DNA from: Gonocerus acuteangulatus
Lineage: Eukaryota; Arthropoda; Insecta; Hemiptera; Coreidae
Reading direction: 5' to 3'
Length of the DNA: 64,000 nucleotides
NCBI GenBank assembly: GCA_946811695.1
Contig: OX328130.1
Coordinates: 74,889,398 to 74,953,397, forward strand
The translations under genes were made by a program, and so were the position numbers. Positions 57,976 through 64,000 of the stretch are shown here, piece by piece. How positions within the stretch are numbered: the first letter of the stretch is position 1; every line of letters starts with the position of its first letter. A model generated the notes under the pieces. It worked only from the letters and a program-made list of their open reading frames with translations. It was not told the DNA's origin and made no database searches.

Positions 57976-58011
<36 letters not shown>

Positions 58012-58015
58012 TTAT

Positions 58016-58272
58016 TTTTATCCTAGGAGGCATGGGGTCATTAAAGCAGTCTTCCTTTATTACACCACTTTATTTATTGGGCCCGACATGTTTCGTGCAT
58101 ATTTTCTTCGCACCTCTTCAGGGGGAGTACTTGGTAACGGGAGGACTTCCTTGCAAGAAGTGCCCCTGAAGAGGTGCGAAGAAAAGATGCTCGAAACATG
58201 TTGGGCCCAATAAATAAAGTGGTGTAATAAAGGAAGACTGCTTTAATGACCCCATGCCTCCTAGGATAAAAA
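58016..58272. mobile_element. Palindrome 2: head-to-head Penelope-type 3' ends
   Basis: Arms 58016-58124 and 58163-58272 pair over about 109 nt with about three mismatches; the loop is 38 nt. Outward, each arm reads GCCCCTGAAGAGGTGCGAAG, ATGCACGAAACATGTCGGGC (right arm ATGCTC and ATGTT), CCAATAAATAAA. CTGAAGA, a GTGC...GCAC stem, GAAAC, GTC and a GCCC/GGGC closing stem follow the order of a type I hammerhead with a very short stem III, except for one extra base after CTGAAGA. TA runs at 57976-58008 and 58321-58381 flank it. Frames on both strands reflect the symmetry only. Confidence 0.65.
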
Positions 58273-58318
58273 GAATTTTGATATTTTGGGTCATCTATAA
58301 GACTAAATAATATATATG

Positions 58319-58320
<2 letters not shown>

Positions 58321-58381
<61 letters not shown>
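58321..58381. repeat. (TA)n microsatellite right of palindrome 2
   Basis: About 30 TA units. Confidence 0.95.
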
Positions 58382-58387
<6 letters not shown>

Positions 58388-59075
58388 CATTCAAAAAGAC
58401 AAAGAAAAAAGACCAAAAAAAAAAGCAAAGCTATTTGGCTTAAGAAAAAAACTACATCCATAAGAGAAGCTGTATTACAATTTTTTTGTTAGATTTCTGA
58501 TTGATGGGCGATAAACATCACAATTATTATGCCCTTGTCAATTTGTATGTTTGTTTTCTTTTGTTTCTTTGTGATGCAATGTTTCCTGCATGCTGTATAT
58601 ACTCTTTGTTTTTTTTACTTTATGAAAACACACAAATACTTAAAAAACAAATAATAGAAAAATTGAATGGTCTCTCTTACCATTTATTTATGGGGAGAAA
58701 TACCTTTAGATTTTATCGTATTATGATTAAATATTGCAATATTTTAATGTTTTAAAAGTGTTTATATTTAAACACAATATGTTTATGGGTGAGTTAAGAA
58801 TTTAAATTGATTTAGATTGACTCCCAATTATTAAAACAAAAAAAAAGTAAAATAAAGATAATTGTTTTGTTATTGTTCTATAATGTCAGTTCCTGACTAA
58901 TTCAAGCAACGATATATTAGCTGAATATGTATTATTCCTAATAAATCAATTATTTTTCGTTAATAATATTGATATTCTGGCATGTAAAGGAAATTAAATC
59001 ATGGGAATCAAGAAATCGTTCTACAATGTTAACAATTTGAAACTCTATTTAAAAAAAAAAAAAAATGGTACTCAC
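58382..59075. other. Presumed intron 3 of hnRNP L, no exon seen
   Basis: No minus-strand exon with the expected continuation of RRM2 was found here or, by eye, further left. Confidence 0.5.
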
Positions 59076-59142
59076 CACTGTGATAGGATACACAGGATTT
59101 ATTATTGTAAACAATAACACATTGTTTGGTTCAGCTTCAGGC
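59076..59142 (-). CDS. sm: hnRNP L (smooth) coding exon 3, start of RRM2
   Basis: Minus-strand exon of 67 nt between acceptor TTGTTGTTGTAG and donor GTGAGT. Its first base completes an arginine codon, then it reads PEAEPNNVLLFTIINPVYPI followed by TV. NNVLLFTIINPVYPITV is the first strand and helix entry of RRM2 in heterogeneous nuclear ribonucleoprotein L and its insect counterpart smooth. This family consists of nuclear RNA-binding proteins that regulate splicing and mRNA processing through CA-rich RNA. The exon ends in phase 0 just where the family continues with DVL-type residues. That continuation is not visible in the window, so the next intron is either over 59 kb or I have missed an exon. 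In the full-length family RRM1 precedes this sequence; it is absent from the exons seen here. Confidence 0.85.
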
Positions 59143-59935
59143 CTACAACAACAATTTAAAAGGATTATTTACTTAAAAAATAATACTTATCAGCAAATAA
59201 AATTCAATTTTTTTTAATAATATATATTAAAGTGTCCCACCACCACAATTTTCGAGGCTTGGTGATAAAATGAAAACCGTAACCGCCAAATACCGGTATC
59301 ATAACCAATACAAGAGATACTGTCAAACATGTGGCTTTGAACACATGGTCATGACAATACTTTCAAAACAAATAAACATGGAGGCAAAACTTATCAAGGG
59401 GAACTTTAAAATTAATTTACAACTTCACTATCGGCGAGATAAGATTTATTTCTTTAATGCATTATTTTACAGTGAGATTTACAGAAAGAGTAACAAAAAT
59501 AGTTCACTGAATTAACAAATGGAGCAAGACAAAATAATTGTAAACACTGTTCCATGATTTTTCTTTGTAATAAACAAAATTACTTTATTTATCGATACTG
59601 TACTAACTTATTAAATTTGCACTAAATTTGACAGTTAATTTCCGAAACATACTGCAAAAGATATATTCATGCATGTAAACAATGATTTATAATGAATCCT
59701 AAATATTATCAAATAATTTTCAAGCCGTAATACAATAAAAATGTATTCCTTCATAGAATGTTAAGATAAAATGAGGGAATGTTGTCGTAATGACAACATA
59801 TTTTGACGGAATCAAGTAAGCCACACACTTACAATTATTTAAAATCCAAATGATTCAAAATATTTTCTAATTCAGGCAAATAAAGTATTATCAGTATATC
59901 TATATGGAATAAGGTTAATAAAAAAAGAGTCTTAC

Positions 59936-59979
59936 CTTTTACGTCTAGGCTCGAAATTCTTGTAACCATCGGTATGATC
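59936..59979 (-). CDS. sm: hnRNP L (smooth) coding exon 2
   Basis: A 44-nt minus-strand exon bounded by acceptor ATTTTGCAG and donor GTAAG. It encodes DHTDGYKNFEPRRK plus two bases of an arginine codon completed by exon 3. Phases agree on both sides: exon 1 ends in phase 0 and exon 3 supplies the third base. The basic RRKR stretch with KRQR in exon 1 fits a nuclear localisation signal in the unstructured N-terminus of hnRNP L proteins. Intron 2 (59143-59935, 793 nt) has no sign of RRM1 coding. On its own this exon would not be recognisable; its support comes from exact splice signals and phase. Confidence 0.75.
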
Positions 59980-60758
59980 CTGCAAAATAAAGAAAAGAAA
60001 GTAAAAACGAGGACGATAAAAACGCTAAATTATATTTCTACGCACAAACGCTATCTGTTTTAAGTAATTAAATATAACGAAAACTGAAGTCATAACAAAA
60101 TAATTCTAATAAACAGACAGGATCTGTATTATTAAATGTCTAAAGCCTTATAAACAGTTGAATGTAAATAAAATTATGCTAAATGACGACAAAAAATTCA
60201 AAATCTAAAAAACTATCAGGGAAAAATAGCTACGGTAAAAAAGTACCAGTAAATATGTTAACATAAATATTAAAAGGTTTTTTAAAAAAAAAAAAAATAA
60301 GAAAATGCTAGGCCAACAAATTTATGACATTTTCAGCTTGTTTTTAATAGTGTTTCCATATTTATTATTAATTATTTACCCACAAATTCCACCGGCGAGA
60401 AATTTCTTCAGTGCTAATCATTTTCTAATAGTTTAATTTTGAAATAACAAGGCTAGGATAATGCTGTGTGTAAAAAGCCCTATCAATATGATTTGAAATA
60501 AAACATAACCGACAAACTGATCACATGGGCAAAAACTCAACTAGTGACGATATCCCGCTTTATTTATTAATTCTGTAATAACTACATTTGAATCTATATA
60601 ACACGACTTTGCAACTGGTTTATTAAAAAAAAGAAGAAATAATATATAACCATGCGGTTAAAATCATTTTATTAAACACTGTTTTAAATAACAATATTAT
60701 GAATTGTCTACAAAGCAGGTTATAGTGAACAGTAAGAAAATAAAATAAAATTACTCAC

Positions 60759-60821
60759 TCTTTGCTGGGTATTCTCCAGTTCGGTGCGCTGTCTTTTAGC
60801 GACGTCCCCGTTAAAAGACAT
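60759..60821 (-). CDS. sm: hnRNP L (smooth) coding exon 1 with start codon
   Basis: Minus-strand ATG at 60821-60819, with an in-frame TAA five codons upstream, which supports this start. It encodes MSFNGDVAKRQRTEL then ENTQQR (21 codons) and ends in phase 0 at donor GTGAGT (60753-60758). KRQR resembles the basic N-terminus of insect hnRNP L-type proteins. Intron 1 is 60758-59980 (779 nt). The region upstream is relatively CpG-rich, unlike the rest of the window, as expected for a promoter. The predicted N-terminus goes straight from a 36-residue basic leader to RRM2. This suggests an isoform or promoter that lacks RRM1; alternatively, RRM1 exons outside the window could be spliced differently. 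Confidence 0.75.
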
Positions 60822-61060
60822 GTCTTGTAGGATTTATAAAAAAAAACAGCACAAGTCAAAATATATAACAGTCCGGATCGAGTGCGAAACTAGATAGAGG
60901 TACGGTATACTGGCGCTCAACGAATGGCGTCAAGGCGTCGTGTAGAATGAGGGTAAAGTAACCTAGGAGGGGGGAGCCGGAGTCTGCGCAGAAGGCAAGC
61001 CACGTGACAGCCCGCCAGATTTGAATCAATTTCTTCTTCTTCTCTACCTATAAATAGGTT
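60822..61060 (-). promoter_or_regulatory. Putative hnRNP L promoter and 5' UTR
   Basis: Locally enriched in CpG (for example GGCGTCAAGGCGTCGTG) and GC compared with its surroundings. Contains CACGTG (61001-61006), a TCTGCGCAGA palindrome (60983-60992) and a TATA-like CCTATAAATAGG at about 61045-61056. The transcription start cannot be fixed from sequence. Confidence 0.55.
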
Positions 61061-61960
61061 TAACACTGGCATTCTAGGTATGCTCGCCAGCAGATTATAC
61101 CTCTAGATTCCATTGTTTACACTTCTAAATCTTTCCTGCAAGGAAATTAAGAACATTCTATGACAACATAGTTAAGGGGCCCTCGCACTGAAAAAAAGTG
61201 TTGCTAAAAAATTTGAGAATGTCGGTTTTGTGCAAAAATATTCCGAGTGTAAGGAGAAATATTGTGCAAAAAAGGGGTATTCAATATTTTGTGGGGCGTT
61301 CAAAAGTTTAGAAAGTGTTTGCAGACCTGTCAATATTTTTTAGCATCAATCAGAGGCGAAACCATACTCAACTATTCCTCAAACACCTCTTCATTCATTT
61401 TCAGGAAATTTTGATATAGTGTAGGCTCCAAACTCAGTTTACAAAGTAGATTACGATGTCTATGGGTCCGGTCGCTTCTTCAAATAATTCCTGAACCACA
61501 ATCTTTAGCATGTCAATAATATTAAATCAATTACATCTTACATTCTTGAGTTGAGATTGGTCTTAATCTTCAATTTGCTCTTAATATAACAAAATACAAG
61601 ACTTTTGTTATTTCGAATTAAGAATTTTAAGGTCTCGTTGATTGATCAGACCGACGAGAAATACTTCATATTGACATTGGAACACTTCACAATAAGTAGG
61701 AAAGTTCTTCAGCTGTCCGAGAAAGGGATGAAATACAGATAAGAAACAAGATAACTAGATAAGATTCAAGAAGAATACTTCAACATTGTTAGCCGGAAGG
61801 TTTTTGGAGAAATTTAGTTAATAAAATAAAATATAATTACATGGTTTGTTGTATTTTGTTATTACATTAGATAGATGCCACGAATCCACATATACTTGTT
61901 CAATGCAATGCTATAAACAGATCCAAATATATGCCTCTTCTGCTATGTGATCAATAGAGA
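61061..61960. other. Upstream region, no gene recognised
   Basis: AT-rich sequence without coding or clear element ends. Confidence 0.4.
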
Positions 61961-62160
61961 CCGGAAGTTAGTCATTTATTTTTGGTTAAAATAGGCAGGC
62001 AAAAAGGCAGTTAAAATACTGAAAATAGGCAGTACTTTAGTTAAAATAGGCATTTATTAGGAGTGAAGGCAAAGATGAATCTTACTCATTATTAGAGCCC
62101 GGAAGTTAGGCATTTAATTTTGGTTAAAATAGGCAGGCAAAAAGGGACTTGAAATACATA
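61961..62160 (+). repeat. Direct duplication of about 60 bp
   Basis: CCGGAAGTTAGTCATTTATT, TTTGGTTAAAATAGGCAGGC recurs 137 bp later with few changes (62099-62156). Confidence 0.85.
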
Positions 62161-63350
62161 AAAGTACTTTAATTAAAATCTAGGCGCACGGTAGTGCGCC
62201 AGGCCAAGTTCCGGCCTAAGCATACTGTGTGTATATTACAGGCGGTCTTAGAGCCGATTTTTAGTCTCTCATAACTTTCAACCAGGTAAAGATAAAGTTA
62301 TGAAATTTTACACAGGTATTATACTACTAGATGTGAGTAAAACTGGAAATTTTCATAATTCTAAATCGAATAGTTTCTGAGATATAAGCGATCGAAAATC
62401 GGGATTTATAGGACTCACTCACTCACTCACTGACTCATCAAAATTATTAGGCACTTCCCATGATGCTAGAGACTTGAAATTTTGCATGAAGATAGATATG
62501 AAGACTTTATTAATGGAAATAATCGAAAAATCGCGAAAAGTTGTGTTTGACTCCGCTTCCGGGGCGGGGGCGTGCCAGTTTTGTACTTCCCTCGGAAACC
62601 CGTCATTCCGTCCGAAACCCATGATGTGGGGTATCAAATGAATTGTCTCGGTATGAAGAACCTATATCTGATGTTTTAAGAAACAATTAGACGCATATAG
62701 GCTCGGTAAAAATCTTATACCAGCTGTCTGTCTGTATGTTTGTTCCTCTTACAAATCCGTACCGTTTGACCGATTTTGACCAAACTTGGGACACAGATGG
62801 GTCTTGATACGGGTAGAATCATAGGCTAGGTTAAATTGTCTATCAGCTGTCTGTCTGTCTGTTTGTTTCTTATACAAATACACACCGTTTGACCGATTTT
62901 GACTAAATTTGACACATATGTCGGTCTTTATCCGGGTCGTGTCATAGGCTAGTCAAAATCGTCTATCATCTGTCTGTCTGCATGTTTGTTCCTTACACAA
63001 ATTCACAACATTTGACCGATTTTGACCAAACTTGGCACACAGGTAAGCCTTGGTCCGGGGAATGCACTAGGCTAGGTAAAAAAGGTCTTTCAGCTGTCTG
63101 TCTGTATGTTTATTCCTTATACAAATTCACACCGTTTGGCCTATTTTGACCAAACTTGGCACGCACGTAGGTCTTGATACGGGAGTGACATATTACCTAT
63201 GACGTTTTCTACTTTTTGTTCCATCGGAAAGCCATCAATCCTTCTGAAACCCATCATGTGGGGTATCAAATGAATCGTCTTGGTAAGGAGAACCTATATT
63301 TCATGTTTCAAAAAACATTTCGACGCATCTTAACAAAAACAGTTGTGACA
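62161..63350 (+). repeat. Unclassified interspersed repeat with internal tandem units
   Basis: Contains ACTCACTCACTCACTGACTC, CTAGAGACTTGAAATTTTGC and two versions of GAAACCCATGATGTGGGGTA (62617 and 63248). In between are four 123-bp units. These words are familiar from dispersed arthropod repeats, but I cannot name the family. Confidence 0.65.
62695..63187 (+). repeat. 123-bp tandem repeat, 4 units
   Basis: CAGCTGTCTGTCTGTATGTT (or CATCTG) starts units at 62721, 62844, 62967 and 63091. Each continues with CCGATTTTGACCAAACTTGG. Confidence 0.9.
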
Positions 63351-64000
63351 TCTTTCTTAAATGTAGTAAATAAAGTCGTAGGGGTTCACTGCATAATATA
63401 CGTACTTCAAAGCAGATACTAAGTTTTTCAAAGTCGAGCCATCTAAATTACAAAGTTTAGGATCACAAACCCAAAATGTATCGTCTTTGTTCTTATATTT
63501 TTCTTGAAGGCCTTCTGCACTTTCCCTATTGTGATCTTTATCCTCGGGATAAGGTTCCTGTGTTTTACAGTGTAATAGTTTAGTTAAGAGAGCAATCAAT
63601 TTGTCCTCTAGAATAATGTCATCTGGAAGAGCTTCTAACTTTTCTAGTCTAGTGATTAGATGTATGATGGTTGATTATTGGTATCAAATATCAAGCAGTA
63701 AGGAGAACCTTATGCAGAATCCAAAGACCCTGGTTTTATATGAAGTACAAAAGCCAGTAGGTTTGCGGCAACTAAATTCTATTTAATACTTAGGAAAAAG
63801 TAGTGAGATCCCCAAAAAAACATAAATGTGAAATAGATGCCAAGTTCCTGCCCCCACAAAGAAACACTCCCTTCCTCAAAAATATCCCCTCCTAAAACCC
63901 CCCAAAAACGCCTTACCATTCTACACTCCAAAAAAGTAGAATGAGTTGTTGTATTAAATGTACCATATTTTCAACCAAAAATATTTGCCAATACAAGAGA
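63351..64000. other. No gene recognised
   Basis: The 80-codon minus frame at 63357-63599 has no domain I can name. The right end is C-rich in places and otherwise featureless. Confidence 0.4.

Noticed and set aside
58501..58755. 84-codon plus-strand frame as a gene
   Set aside because: AT-rich chance frame within the presumed intron, with no domain.
59270..59515. 81-codon plus-strand frame as a gene inside intron 2
   Set aside because: Antisense to the hnRNP L intron, no recognised domain, composition like the intron.

Overview
The window looks like AT-rich animal DNA, most likely from an arthropod (inferred). It has spliced coding exons with GT-AG borders, tRNA- and 5S-derived SINEs, Penelope-like elements, mariner, piggyBac, Merlin and Helitron-like transposons, TA microsatellites, long minisatellites and many poly-A tails. 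There are no bacterial operons, ribosome binding sites or CRISPR arrays. Most open frames over 60 codons are chance frames or transposon debris.

One host gene is visible, on the minus strand at the right end. Three coding exons (60759-60821, 59936-59979 and 59076-59142) join in frame. They give a lysine/arginine-rich N-terminus followed by NNVLLFTIINPVYPITV, which I recognise as the start of RRM2 of heterogeneous nuclear ribonucleoprotein L (smooth, sm, in flies). A relatively CpG-rich promoter lies at about 60822-61060. I found no further exon to the left, so positions 1-59075 are most simply read as a very long third intron packed with mobile elements. Positions 61060-64000 lie upstream of the gene and are also repetitive.

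Layout, left to right. 0.5-5 kb: degenerate 5S-SINE, two non-LTR reverse transcriptase scraps, and a Merlin element with intact ends. 5-8 kb: a Helitron-like element, then an unclassified repeat (family B). 8.3-10.6 kb: a 47-bp satellite of about 49 units. 12-14 kb: foldback and MITE insertions. 14.5-17.3 kb: a mariner copy split by a 2.4-kb insert that holds a near-perfect palindrome. 17.7-20.2 kb: 5S-SINE, second Helitron-like copy, 43-bp minisatellite. 21-22 kb: a LINE 3' end interrupted by a MITE and a SINE. 23-25.5 kb: a Penelope-like element with RT and GIY-YIG domains. 25.7-29.4 kb: mariner MITE, 46-bp and 48-bp minisatellites. 29.9-32.2 kb: inverted and tandem 455-bp units and a second Penelope fragment. 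33.7-35.0 kb: 75-bp minisatellite. 37.7-45 kb: third Helitron-like copy, SINEs, three copies of a MITE with 8-bp target duplications, and a degenerate minisatellite. 50.7-52.6 kb: a piggyBac element with a SINE nested inside it. 53-58.4 kb: foldback elements, SINEs and a second palindrome set between TA microsatellites. 59-61 kb: the hnRNP L exons and promoter.

Three patterns stand out. (1) Two long palindromes, at 16 kb and 58 kb, share one design: outward-facing Penelope-type 3' ends with a hammerhead-like core, embedded in (TA)n. (2) The SINEs form a modular set: 5S-type and tRNA-type promoters share the same core and tail, and that tail also occurs in the 47-bp satellite unit. (3) Many insertions keep readable target-site duplications or empty sites, so their relative ages can be ordered. 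Coordinates were read by eye; element borders without a stated target duplication are approximate.
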